From Sphingobacteriales bacterium (GTDB lineage Bacteria; Bacteroidota; Bacteroidia; Chitinophagales; UBA2359), in contig JADKCK010000008.1 in assembly GCA_016718845.1 (NCBI GenBank), forward strand, positions 1-64,000: DNA of 64,000 bases, in the 5' to 3' direction. Positions within the stretch are counted from its first letter, which is position 1. Every line of letters starts with the position of its first letter. Under the pieces are notes generated by a model, which saw nothing but the letters and a program-made list of their open reading frames with translations, ran no database searches and had not been told where the DNA came from. Below are positions 42,991 through 50,758 of the stretch, one piece after another. The translations under genes were made by a program, and so were the position numbers.

Positions 42991-44718
42991 TTAGATATTT
43001 AACTCTTTCTGTATCTTGGCAAATTTTTGCTCAATGTCTTTATACGTAAAAGTTAGGTCGTCGAGTTGTCGGCGTTCTTCGGCAAGAAAAGTATCGAACT
43101 CAAAAAAGTTGTTATCTATTTTAGTTTTTATTTCTCGCACATAAGTTTTGAGTTTATCTTCTAGTTGGTCGTCGAGTTTTTGTCGTCCTTTGGCTATTTC
43201 GTCGGCAAACTGTCGCACAATTTTGTTTTTGCTAAAAGCTGCCGCTACACCTGCAATAGTTAAACCCACCACCGACAAGATACCGCCCGTTACGTCCAAA
43301 GCAGTGCCATGTGTAATAGCTGCCAATACTGCCCCAATTACTGCCAAAGCGCCGCCGGCTTGTACTTGTGGCAACAAGCTATTACTTTGGTCGAGCAAAT
43401 CAGACGCTACAAAATTGTTGGCATTGCTTGCCCATTCGTTAAAATTACGGTGTAGTTGCTCAAATCGCTCTTGGCGTTTGTTGGCAATGTCGGTAAATAC
43501 TTGGTTATTACTTTTTATGCCCGCTTTGCTTTTCAAAATTTCGTTGTCTATGCTCGTTGCCATGTGCTGAATGCTATCGGCAAGGCTGCCCAAACCTTCG
43601 CGAATTTTGTTTTCTAACGATGGTCGCAACTCGCTTTCTATACGCCCAGTTATTTTGTTTGTCCATTCTTTCATGCCCTCCGACGAGTCGAAGATGGACA
43701 AGATAGATTTTTTGAGCAAATTAAAAAAGCCCAAACCCTCTTGAAAATCGCGCTGTATGCTATCGGTAATGCGGTCGTATTCGTTAATCAACGATTCGTC
43801 GAGGTCTTCAACTTGTTTCCACGATTTTTTCTCGGCGCTGTCTAATAGTATATGTATACGGTCGCGGAAGGTGGTATCGGCTTTCATTTGCTCTTCGCGC
43901 AGTGCCAAGCCTTGCTTAATGGTATCGGTGATATTCAACGATGTATTAAGTAAACTTTGGATTTTTAGCCTAATAACATTTCCGCCTGTTACATTGTCGT
44001 GTATGTATTTGCGCATCTCGGCAAAACCGCTATTTAGTTGGTCGCCGCGTTGTTCGCGTTTGGCAGACACGCAAAAAATACGGGGCGATTCGATGCCTCG
44101 ATTTTTGGCATAATCGGTCAATCCTTTTATGTTTATTTCTAGGTCTTCGGCATCAATCAAATCGGCTTGTTGCAGTACAAAAATTACTTTTTTGCGCCAT
44201 TCTTTGCTAATAAAATCAAAAAACTGCCATGCCGATTGTCGGTACGGGTTTTTTGCTTCGAACACAAAAATAATTAAATCGCTAACGGGTATAAAACGTT
44301 CGGTAATTTCGGTATGTTGTGTGATGATGGTGTTGGTACCCGGTGTATCTACAATGGCAATATGGCGCAAAATTTCGCTCGGAACCGTTATTTTACGCAA
44401 ATAATCGTTGATAGGTATTACCTTTTCTTCTTCGCCATATACAATTTGTTGGATAGTGTCGGTACAAGGGTCGGGGGCAACTTTGCAAATTTCGCGGTCG
44501 GCTTGCAACAAGGCATTTACAAAACTACTTTTACCTACTTTTACTTCGCCCACAATCACAAACAAAAATGGTTCGTTTAGGCGGGTACGTATCTCATCAA
44601 CAGTATCTGCCATTTTGGGGTTGTTAAGTTGTGTTGTTAAACCATACAACTCTTTAAATAGCTCGTCAATAAGGGTTTTATATTGTTCTAACGAATTGTC
44701 TATTAATATGTTTGACAC
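42991..44718 (-). CDS. Bacterial dynamin-like GTPase
   Basis: 575 residues. Dynamin-type GTPase domain: P-loop GEVKVGKSS (57-65), DPCTDT as switch I Thr region, DTPG (124-127), and QQAD (183-186) in place of N/TKxD. Long helices (about 250-450) form the stalk. A hydrophobic hairpin follows at about 454-495 (GGALAVIGAVLAAI ... GGILSVVGLTIAGVAAAF), the membrane paddle of bacterial dynamin-like proteins, and then a charged coiled coil to the end. Family members remodel membranes in a GTP-dependent way; some protect cells from phage or membrane damage. It stands alone; many BDLPs are paired, but no second dynamin gene is adjacent. Confidence 0.92.
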   Translation of the reverse strand: MSNILIDNSLEQYKTLIDELFKELYGLTTQLNNPKMADTVDEIRTRLNEPFLFVIVGEVKVGKSSFVNALLQADREICKVAPDPCTDTIQQIVYGEEEKVIPINDYLRKITVPSEILRHIAIVDTPGTNTIITQHTEITERFIPVSDLIIFVFEAKNPYRQSAWQFFDFISKEWRKKVIFVLQQADLIDAEDLEINIKGLTDYAKNRGIESPRIFCVSAKREQRGDQLNSGFAEMRKYIHDNVTGGNVIRLKIQSLLNTSLNITDTIKQGLALREEQMKADTTFRDRIHILLDSAEKKSWKQVEDLDESLINEYDRITDSIQRDFQEGLGFFNLLKKSILSIFDSSEGMKEWTNKITGRIESELRPSLENKIREGLGSLADSIQHMATSIDNEILKSKAGIKSNNQVFTDIANKRQERFEQLHRNFNEWASNANNFVASDLLDQSNSLLPQVQAGGALAVIGAVLAAITHGTALDVTGGILSVVGLTIAGVAAAFSKNKIVRQFADEIAKGRQKLDDQLEDKLKTYVREIKTKIDNNFFEFDTFLAEERRQLDDLTFTYKDIEQKFAKIQKELNI

Positions 44719-44815
44719 TTTTTTTTGATTATTTATTATTAGTTATTGATTATTTATTTGCGTTGTGTTATCAGCTACTAATAGGTTAGAATGATAGTTT
44801 GTTGCCGCATTTACA

Positions 44816-45655
44816 TTACGAAAAATGTTCTATTAGCCCATAAATAGGCGCTTGGATAATTCTGCCCAACTGTATTTGTCGTTTTTGGGTAGCAATAGCT
44901 AGCATATCGGCAAAGTAATGGGCAATAGAGCCAACAAAATGTACGGGTATTTGACGGTAATTGGGGTAACAAGTAACGCGGTAATCCAAAAATTCGTCGA
45001 AACAGTTTAAAACAATTTCTTGTATTGCTGGATTTTCTTTGTGCGTGTGCATAAATTTGGCAAAAGACGATAAAAATGCCTTGGGATGCGACTCGCTGTA
45101 CACTTTACGAAGTACCATCTCTTTGTCCAAATGATAGGTATTTAGTAGCTCATTGTGTAGGTCTTTGGGCAGGCGGTTGTACATATACTGCCGGATAAGT
45201 TCCATGCCTAATTTGGTACCGCTACCTTCATCGCTCAATATAAAATCGAGCGAAGGCACTACTTCGTGCAGTTCTGTTCCATCGAAATAGCACGAGTTAG
45301 AGCCTGTACCTAAAATGCAAGCAATGCCCGCATTGTTGCCACAAGTAGCAATAGCAGCGCCTAATAGGTCGTGTTCGATAAAAATATGGGCATGAGAAAA
45401 CACCTGTTTTAAGGCATCATGTATTTTGGCATTGCGCTCGGGGCTTGAACAACCTGCACCAAAATAGCGCACCTGAGTTATTTGCAATGCCCACATCATC
45501 AAATCGCCATTGCCATTTAAGGCATTGGTAATATCGGTTTTAGAATGAAAAATAGGGCTAAATCCCATAGTGCTATATTCGCCAACTATCTGTTTTTGAG
45601 CATCTACTAATGCCCAGCTTGTTTTAGTGGCTCCGCTATCGGCAATTAAAAGCAT
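44816..45655 (-). CDS. BadF/BadG-family ATPase, N-acetylglucosamine kinase-like
   Basis: 279 residues of the ASKHA fold. The N-terminal phosphate loop is IADSGATKTSWALVD, adenosine/phosphate-2 is ACILGTGSNSCYFDG, and ILSDEGSGTKLGMELI lies in the middle. This pattern is that of NAGK-like kinases of the BadF/BadG/BcrA/BcrD family, which phosphorylate N-acetylglucosamine for recycling from the cell wall; a glucosamine or muramic-acid preference is possible. The ATG at 45655 gives MLLIADSGATK. A minus-strand TATCTTTG box at 45728-45735 is the likely promoter. It does not sit with other cell-wall recycling genes. Confidence 0.85.
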   Translation of the reverse strand: MLLIADSGATKTSWALVDAQKQIVGEYSTMGFSPIFHSKTDITNALNGNGDLMMWALQITQVRYFGAGCSSPERNAKIHDALKQVFSHAHIFIEHDLLGAAIATCGNNAGIACILGTGSNSCYFDGTELHEVVPSLDFILSDEGSGTKLGMELIRQYMYNRLPKDLHNELLNTYHLDKEMVLRKVYSESHPKAFLSSFAKFMHTHKENPAIQEIVLNCFDEFLDYRVTCYPNYRQIPVHFVGSIAHYFADMLAIATQKRQIQLGRIIQAPIYGLIEHFS

Positions 45656-45727
45656 TTTTAGTTGTTAGTGGTTAATTGTACTGATTGGTAGTTATCCAAA
45701 TTTTGTGGCTTACGTAATAAATTGCTG

Positions 45728-45735
45728 CAAAGATA
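45728..45735 (-). promoter_or_regulatory. Minus-strand -7 element TATCTTTG for the kinase gene
   Basis: CAAAGATA on the plus strand, 73 bases upstream of the ATG at 45655. Confidence 0.45.
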
Positions 45736-45841
45736 GTGTATTTTGGCTATTTGAGGTTAATTTAATGGACAAAGATAAAAAAAAGTGTGTTTTTGAAAAA
45801 AAAAACCACCTAAATGAACTAAATCTGTCACAAAAACGTTT

Positions 45842-45849
45842 TACCTTTG
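45842..45849 (+). promoter_or_regulatory. -7 element TACCTTTG upstream of 45918
   Basis: A perfect TAnnTTTG box; no TTG at -33. It gives a leader of about 60 bases. Confidence 0.45.
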
Positions 45850-45917
45850 TGCGCCTTAGTGTAAGATGCACGCAATCAGTTCAACAACTACTTGTCGTAC
45901 AATAATACCTATTAAAC

Positions 45918-46118
45918 ATGATACAACAAACTCAAAAGCCATTAAATAATTTACAGCTGGAACTCCTAAAGATTTATTCTACAGGCATTTCGGACGAGAC
46001 ACTCATCGAGTTGCGCAAAGTTATCGCCCACTTTTTATTAGAAAGAGCAAGAGATGAGGCAGATAAAGTATGGGCAGCAAAAAATTATTCGGAACAAAGT
46101 ATTGAACAATGGTTTTGA
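45918..46118 (+). CDS. Small antitoxin-like protein without an adjacent toxin
   Basis: 66 residues. The pattern NLQLELLKIYSTGISDETLIELRKVIAHFLLERARDEADKVW is that of a common small family of Bacteroidota and Cyanobacteria (two helices, then A-DKxW and an acidic tail) that usually precedes a PIN-domain toxin. Here the following sequence is non-coding, and the next gene is pncB. A TACCTTTG promoter box is upstream. It is probably an orphan antitoxin. The assignment is by pattern memory, not by an alignment. Confidence 0.65.
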   Translation: MIQQTQKPLNNLQLELLKIYSTGISDETLIELRKVIAHFLLERARDEADKVWAAKNYSEQSIEQWF

Positions 46119-46166
46119 TTTAATTTCTCACAACAAATACACGCAGTAAATTCGTTTGTTTATTTT

Positions 46167-46187
46167 TTTACCGCTACTTAGTGTAAT
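46167..46187 (+). promoter_or_regulatory. Operator-like palindrome 1 upstream of pncB
   Basis: TTTAC-CGCTACTTA-GTGTAAT, a 21-base site that matches the second site at all but three positions. Its left half is imperfect (TTTACCG instead of TTTACAC). Confidence 0.55.
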
Positions 46188-46237
46188 AAAAACACCAGAC
46201 TAACCCTTCCAATCATCTGCTAAAAACAGCTATTTTT

Positions 46238-46258
46238 TTTACACCTACTTAGTGTAAA
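46238..46258 (+). promoter_or_regulatory. Operator-like palindrome 2 upstream of pncB
   Basis: TTTACAC and GTGTAAA, exact inverted repeats seven bases apart (CTACTTA). It begins 71 bases after site 1, about seven helical turns, and ends 39 bases before the pncB ATG. An AAACACCA follows both sites. The most likely ligand is an NAD-biosynthesis regulator such as NrtR (inference; no regulator gene is in the window). Confidence 0.6.
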
Positions 46259-46297
46259 TTAAACACCATTTTACATTACAATCAATCATCTATTCCA

Positions 46298-47788
46298 ATG
46301 AACAACTATTCATCACTTGCCTTGCTTACCGATTTGTATCAGCTAACAATGGCTAACGGCTATTACCGAACGGGTATAGCCGACCGCGAATCTATCTTTA
46401 CGCTTTATTTTCGCAAAAATCCGTTTGATAATCCTTACACCATTACAGCGGGTTTAGCACATGCGATTGATTATCTTCAAAATTTCCATTTTTCGGGAGA
46501 AGATATTGCTTATTTAGCCCAATTGCAAGGCAACGATGGGCAGTTGTTATTTAGCTCGGCGTTTTTAACCTATCTTAGTCGCTTGCAGTTTTCGTGCGAT
46601 GTTGATGCCCTGCCCGAAGGAACAGTAGTTTTTCCAAATCAGCCCATGTTGCGCATCAAAGGACGATTGATTGAAGCCCAATTGTTTGAAACGGCTTTGC
46701 TCAATATCCTCAATTTTCAAAGCCTGATAGCCACCAAAGCCACCCGCGTGGTTCGTGCTGCACAAGGCGACACCGTATTAGAGTTTGGTTTGCGCCGAGC
46801 CCAAGGTATCGACGGAGGTTTGGCAGCAAGCCGAGCAGCCTATATTGGTGGTTGCCATGCTACGTCTAATGTGTTGGCAGGCAAATTGTTTGGCATACCT
46901 GTCAGGGGTACACACGCACACAGTTGGGTAATGTGCTTTGATAGCGAACCCGAAGCCTTTATGCAATACGCAAAAGTAATGCCTAATAATTGTACCTTTT
47001 TGGTAGATACTTACAACACCATCGAAGGTGTGAAAAATGCTATTGAAGTGGGCAAATGGTTGCAAACACAAGGGCATAAATTAGCAGGAATAAGATTAGA
47101 TTCGGGCGATTTGGCTGCACTAAGCATCGAAGCACGAAAAATATTGGACAATGCCGGCTTTACCGACACCCGCATTGTTGCCAGCAACGACCTCGACGAA
47201 TACAGCATTGCCAAACTTAAACAAGCAGGCTCGCCAATAGCCGTTTGGGGTGTAGGCACCAAGTTAGTTACCGCTTTCGACCAACCTGCTTTGGGCGGCG
47301 TATACAAACTAACCGCCATAAAAAACAAATATGGCGAATGGCAAGCCCGCATCAAACATTCCGAAACCCTCGAAAAAGCCTCGACACCCGGTATGTTGCA
47401 AGTTAGGCGTTTTCATAAAAATGGCGCTTGGGTGGGCGATATGCTCTATAACGAATTTACCTCGCCCTTCGAGCGTACCCCAAATATCATCACCGAAAAA
47501 GGCATCTCTTTTACCTTCGATGCCCAACTACAATCAACCGATTTGCTACAACCCATATTTAGAGGCGGAAATTTAGTGTATCAAAAACCCGACATACACA
47601 GCATACGACAACATACTTTGCAACAAATGCAAAAAATACATGCCACACAAAATTATCCCGTAGGCTGGGAGCAATCACTCTACGAACTACGACAAAACTT
47701 ACTAAAAGGTAACTTTTTGTTTCAAGACCCCAACATTACCCAATTACTAAAAGGTACTAATATCAGGGATAAAATTATTAATGGTTAA
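46298..47788 (+). CDS. pncB: Nicotinate phosphoribosyltransferase
   Basis: 496 residues, in the size range of the long PncB/NAPRT1-like form. The enzyme makes nicotinate mononucleotide from nicotinate and PRPP for NAD salvage. The N-terminal LLTDLYQLTMANGYY is typical of the family. FGLRRAQGIDGGLAASRAAYIGG holds the substrate-binding region and GTHAHSWVM the conserved His. LDSGDLAALSIEARKIL and VGTKLVTA lie in the C-terminal half of the barrel. The upstream 180 bases hold two palindromes, implying regulation by a repressor, perhaps one sensing NAD. Confidence 0.96.
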   Translation: MNNYSSLALLTDLYQLTMANGYYRTGIADRESIFTLYFRKNPFDNPYTITAGLAHAIDYLQNFHFSGEDIAYLAQLQGNDGQLLFSSAFLTYLSRLQFSCDVDALPEGTVVFPNQPMLRIKGRLIEAQLFETALLNILNFQSLIATKATRVVRAAQGDTVLEFGLRRAQGIDGGLAASRAAYIGGCHATSNVLAGKLFGIPVRGTHAHSWVMCFDSEPEAFMQYAKVMPNNCTFLVDTYNTIEGVKNAIEVGKWLQTQGHKLAGIRLDSGDLAALSIEARKILDNAGFTDTRIVASNDLDEYSIAKLKQAGSPIAVWGVGTKLVTAFDQPALGGVYKLTAIKNKYGEWQARIKHSETLEKASTPGMLQVRRFHKNGAWVGDMLYNEFTSPFERTPNIITEKGISFTFDAQLQSTDLLQPIFRGGNLVYQKPDIHSIRQHTLQQMQKIHATQNYPVGWEQSLYELRQNLLKGNFLFQDPNITQLLKGTNIRDKIING

Positions 47789-47837
47789 TGGCATCAAGCA
47801 ATAAATTATACTTTAGCCAAACCCAAACGGCTTGTGG

Positions 47838-47917
47838 CGCCCCGCTTAACGCGGTAAATGTCTTTTTTGGGGGTGATGCTTGGCTTACCCTAAGTTGACT
47901 AGCAGCTGGCACCCCCA
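47838..47917 (+). repeat. Two-hairpin dispersed element, copy 5
   Basis: Plus-strand copy: CCCCGCTTAACGCGG, ATGTCTTTTTTGGGGGTG, TTGGCTTACCC, GTTGACTAGC, GCTGGCACCCCCA, then ATTATCAAAGCACT. It lies between pncB and a hypothetical gene. Confidence 0.9.
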
Positions 47918-48024
47918 TTATCAAAGCACTAAAAACCTAGCCCACAGCAAAAGTTATTAAACACTTTATCATCAAATCCACCAAAACAAACAAAACCCTT
48001 TAAATTTTTAAAAATCTTACAAAA

Positions 48025-48363
48025 ATGAAAAACTTAACCGACATAAACCACGTTTTAACCCAAGTAAGTTACAAAAACTGGCAGTTTGCAACAGGCAAAT
48101 TAGGCAACGGATTTTATTTGCAAACCAGCAACAACCCCAACAACACCTATTTAGAGGACAGCAAAAAATGGTACCTAAGTCCTGCCATTACTAACCACGA
48201 GATTATCCAAACTGCACTTTTAGCCATCTTAGCCGCCGAAGACCATGCTATTTTTGCCCAAATAAAATACCAAGGCAAAACCTACGACAACCCAACAGAA
48301 TCTACCAACTATCAGCAAAACCTTAGCCCCATTGCCTACTCTATGCACGATTTGGATTTTTGA
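48025..48363 (+). CDS. Hypothetical protein of a widespread small family
   Basis: 112 residues, no signal peptide or membrane helix. The segment KKWYLSPAITNHEIIQTALLAILAAEDHAIFAQIKYQGKTYDN matches a small family recognisable by W-x-L/I-S-P, then (E/Q)-I-(I/V)-Q-T-A-x-x-A-(I/V)-L-x-A-E-(D/E)-H and a (K/R)-Y-(Q/R)-G-(K/R) strand, found in many bacteria. The role is unknown; it is not clearly phage-derived. The N-terminal half (VSYKNWQFATGKLGNGFYLQ) is typical too. It lies alone between dispersed element copy 5 and a repeat tract. Confidence 0.7.
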   Translation: MKNLTDINHVLTQVSYKNWQFATGKLGNGFYLQTSNNPNNTYLEDSKKWYLSPAITNHEIIQTALLAILAAEDHAIFAQIKYQGKTYDNPTESTNYQQNLSPIAYSMHDLDF

Positions 48364-48419
48364 TTTTTTTAGGCTTTTGGCTGTTCGCTGTTCGTTACAC
48401 ACTGTTCGCTTTTTTGTAC

Positions 48420-48652
48420 GCAACATCAGCACATTGCAAAATAGTTGGCTGATTTTTTATGATTTATACAATCACTCCTTCGCCACCATCATCTATGTTT
48501 CTATGAAAATCTATGTTCCTATGTGTCAAAATAGAACGCTGATTTTTTATGATTTTTATGATGCCTTATGATTTCTAACCACTTCACTAATTCGCCACAT
48601 CACCACATCACCACTTTCACCACATCACCACATCACCACATCACCCCTTAAA
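48420..48652 (+). repeat. Composite intergenic repeat with CACATCAC microsatellite
   Basis: No gene is seen. It holds two copies of gctgattttttatgattt (48451 and 48539), a ctatgtttctatgaaaat / ctatgttcctatgtgtcaa unit like the 33.4-34.1 kb array, and an 8-base-period cacatcac tract (48595-48650). It mirrors the intergenic region at 8423-8754. Confidence 0.75.
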
Positions 48653-50149
48653 CCATGTTTTCACTTCGGGTTTTAGCACTTTACCCATAGCATTGCGCGG
48701 CAAGTCGGGAGCAATATTTAAAACCGAAGGTAATTTGTAGTTAGCCAATTGAGTAGCGCAAAAATCGCGCAATTGGTTTATGGTAATCGTTTCGTTAGGA
48801 TTTTGCAATACCACCGCCGCCGCAATACGCTCGCCCCAAGTGGTATCGGGTATGCCTACTACGCAGCAATCCAAAATATTGGCATGTGTGCGCAGTGTTT
48901 CCTCTATCTCTAAAGCCGACACTTTGTAGCCTCCAACCTTAATAATATCGGTTGATAATCGCCCAACAATTTTATAGCCCTCGAGCAAACGCATCACTAC
49001 ATCGCCCGTTTTAAACCAGCCATTTGTAAAAGCTTTTTCGGTTTCGGCGGGGCGGTTCCAATATTCCAGAAACACGTTGTCGCCCTTTACCCACAACTCG
49101 GCGGGGGTGTTTAATGTTTCTATAGGTATGCCTGCATCATCAACTATTTGCACACTTACACCCGGCAAAGGCTTGCCCACTAAGCCGGCGGTGCGTTTAC
49201 CTCTGTAAGGATTAGATAGTGCCATGCCAATTTCGGTCATGCCGTATCTTTCCAAAAGCACATGCCCACTTATTTGTTGCCACTGCTCCAATACACTAAT
49301 AGGCAAAGCCGCCGAACCTGACACCATCAACCTTAAATGTCCACATGCTGCCGACCACTGCTGTTGCTGGTCGGCAGGTGCTTTTTGCCATTCAGCTATC
49401 AACTTGCTGTAAATAGTTGGCACTGCCATAAACAAAGTAAAAGGTATGTTTTGCAAAGCGTTCCAAACTTCGTGTGCATCAAAACGGGGCAGCATATAAC
49501 AAGTTGCACCCGCCCACAAAGCACAACACAGTTTGTTAACAATGCCATGTGTGTGATGCAAAGGTAAAAAATGAGGGATAACATCGGTATCTTGCCACTC
49601 CCAAGCACTTATTAAACAGGTAATTTGGGCAATTAAGTTGTGGTGTGTTAGCACTACACCTTTGGGTTTGCCTGTTGTACCGCTGGTATACAACATCATG
49701 GCTCGCCGATTAAGGGCAATATCGGGCAATAAAATAATAGGCTCAATGGTATTGGCAGTAAGCATTAGCTCATCTACCCAAAAAATAGGGTATTGTGCAG
49801 CAATAGGTGCTAACAATGCCTCGAACTGTCGATGTGCCACCACCATTTGGGCTTGGCAATCGTTGATGATGTATTGTATTTCGGCAAGCGGATGCGTAGG
49901 ACAAAGCGGCACTGCCACTCCCCCACCCTGCCATATTGCCCATTGTGTTGCCACATAGCTGTAATTTGATGGGCAAAGAAAAGCTATCCTTGCCTCGCAC
50001 AAATCGGTAGTACCATTGAGCAATGCCGCAGCTAATTGCCCCGAATGGCTAAGTAATTGATAATAAGTGTAAGACGTACTGTTGTCAATAATGGCGGTTT
50101 TGTTGCCATATTGTTTGGCACGCAATGCAATAGGTAATTGTTGGCTCAT
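48641..50149 (-). CDS. AMP-forming acyl-CoA synthetase
   Basis: 502 residues of the adenylate-forming superfamily. The P-loop-like motif is MLYTSGTTGKPKGVVLTH. RYGMTEIGMALSNPY is motif A5, GWFKTGDVV and GRLSTDIIKVGGYKVSALEIEE the A7/A8 hinge, and PRNAMGKVLKP the C-terminal catalytic Lys. The hinge sequence and the LERYGMTE context resemble malonyl-CoA synthetases (MatB/ACSF3) more than long-chain ligases (inference). It activates a carboxylic acid via an acyl-adenylate. No acyl-CoA-using gene is adjacent, so the substrate remains open. Confidence 0.9.
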   Translation of the reverse strand: MSQQLPIALRAKQYGNKTAIIDNSTSYTYYQLLSHSGQLAAALLNGTTDLCEARIAFLCPSNYSYVATQWAIWQGGGVAVPLCPTHPLAEIQYIINDCQAQMVVAHRQFEALLAPIAAQYPIFWVDELMLTANTIEPIILLPDIALNRRAMMLYTSGTTGKPKGVVLTHHNLIAQITCLISAWEWQDTDVIPHFLPLHHTHGIVNKLCCALWAGATCYMLPRFDAHEVWNALQNIPFTLFMAVPTIYSKLIAEWQKAPADQQQQWSAACGHLRLMVSGSAALPISVLEQWQQISGHVLLERYGMTEIGMALSNPYRGKRTAGLVGKPLPGVSVQIVDDAGIPIETLNTPAELWVKGDNVFLEYWNRPAETEKAFTNGWFKTGDVVMRLLEGYKIVGRLSTDIIKVGGYKVSALEIEETLRTHANILDCCVVGIPDTTWGERIAAAVVLQNPNETITINQLRDFCATQLANYKLPSVLNIAPDLPRNAMGKVLKPEVKTWFKG

Positions 50150-50244
50150 ATTTTGATATAAAAAGTTTTAGTTTGGCAATATTTTTTCTGATAGCTTACA
50201 CGGCTTAATAATTATTAGCGGTTTTTGAACACAAAACTAGCTGC

Positions 50245-50279
50245 TTTTGCGGTTAAATTCCGCATTTTTCGTACCTTTG
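50245..50279 (+). promoter_or_regulatory. Promoter TTTTG-N22-TACCTTTG
   Basis: TTTTG at 50245-50249 and TACCTTTG at 50272-50279; transcription near 50286 yields a leader of about ten bases and rules out the TTG at 50225 as a start. Confidence 0.6.
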
Positions 50280-50296
50280 CCCTACAATTTTTATCC

Positions 50297-50758
50297 ATGC
50301 AGTTACTAAACTTTGCGTCTTATGCGTTTCAGGTAAAAGAAACGATGCCCGGCAGTCAAAAATACACCATTTTCGACCCTATTCGCAAAAAACAGGTAGC
50401 ACTTACCCCCGAAGAATGGGTGCGACAACATGTCATACAGTATTTATTGACTGACAAGCAAACACCAAAGGCTTTAATAGGCATTGAGGTACGGCTTATA
50501 CTAAACGACCTACAAAAGCGTGCCGATTTGGTAGTGTATAGCCGCAAAAATGCTACCCCGCTACTGCTTATCGAGTGCAAAGCGCCACACATTACTATTA
50601 CTCAAAGCGTTTTTGAGCAAATAGCCCGTTATAATATGGTGCTAAAAGTACCTTATTTAATGGTAACAAATGGCATAACGCATCATTTTTGTTACATTGA
50701 TTTTGACAATCAAAACTACACATTTTTGTCCGATTTACCTATTTATGACCAACTTTAA
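50297..50758 (+). CDS. HsdR N-terminal-like (type I restriction R subunit) nuclease domain protein
   Basis: 153 residues from the ATG at 50297. The whole protein is one HSDR_N_2-type domain: RKKQVALTPEEWVRQHVIQYLL, IGIEVRLILNDLQKRADLVVY (Asp in KRADLVVY), then PLLLIECKAP (Glu-x-Lys) and a conserved Gln (SVFEQIARYN). This is the PD-(D/E)xK pattern, with no helicase part as in true HsdR. Short forms like this are common in Bacteroidota and their function is unknown; a nuclease is possible. Its stop overlaps the M23 peptidase start by 14 bases, so the two are probably translated together, which is an odd pairing. Confidence 0.85.
   Translation: MQLLNFASYAFQVKETMPGSQKYTIFDPIRKKQVALTPEEWVRQHVIQYLLTDKQTPKALIGIEVRLILNDLQKRADLVVYSRKNATPLLLIECKAPHITITQSVFEQIARYNMVLKVPYLMVTNGITHHFCYIDFDNQNYTFLSDLPIYDQL

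Noticed and set aside
45705..45905. Plus-strand frame of 66 codons
   Set aside because: It covers the divergent promoter region of the kinase and the antitoxin-like gene and has no family resemblance.
48025..48363. Prophage gene
   Set aside because: The family is found in many genomes and there are no phage structural or integrase genes nearby.
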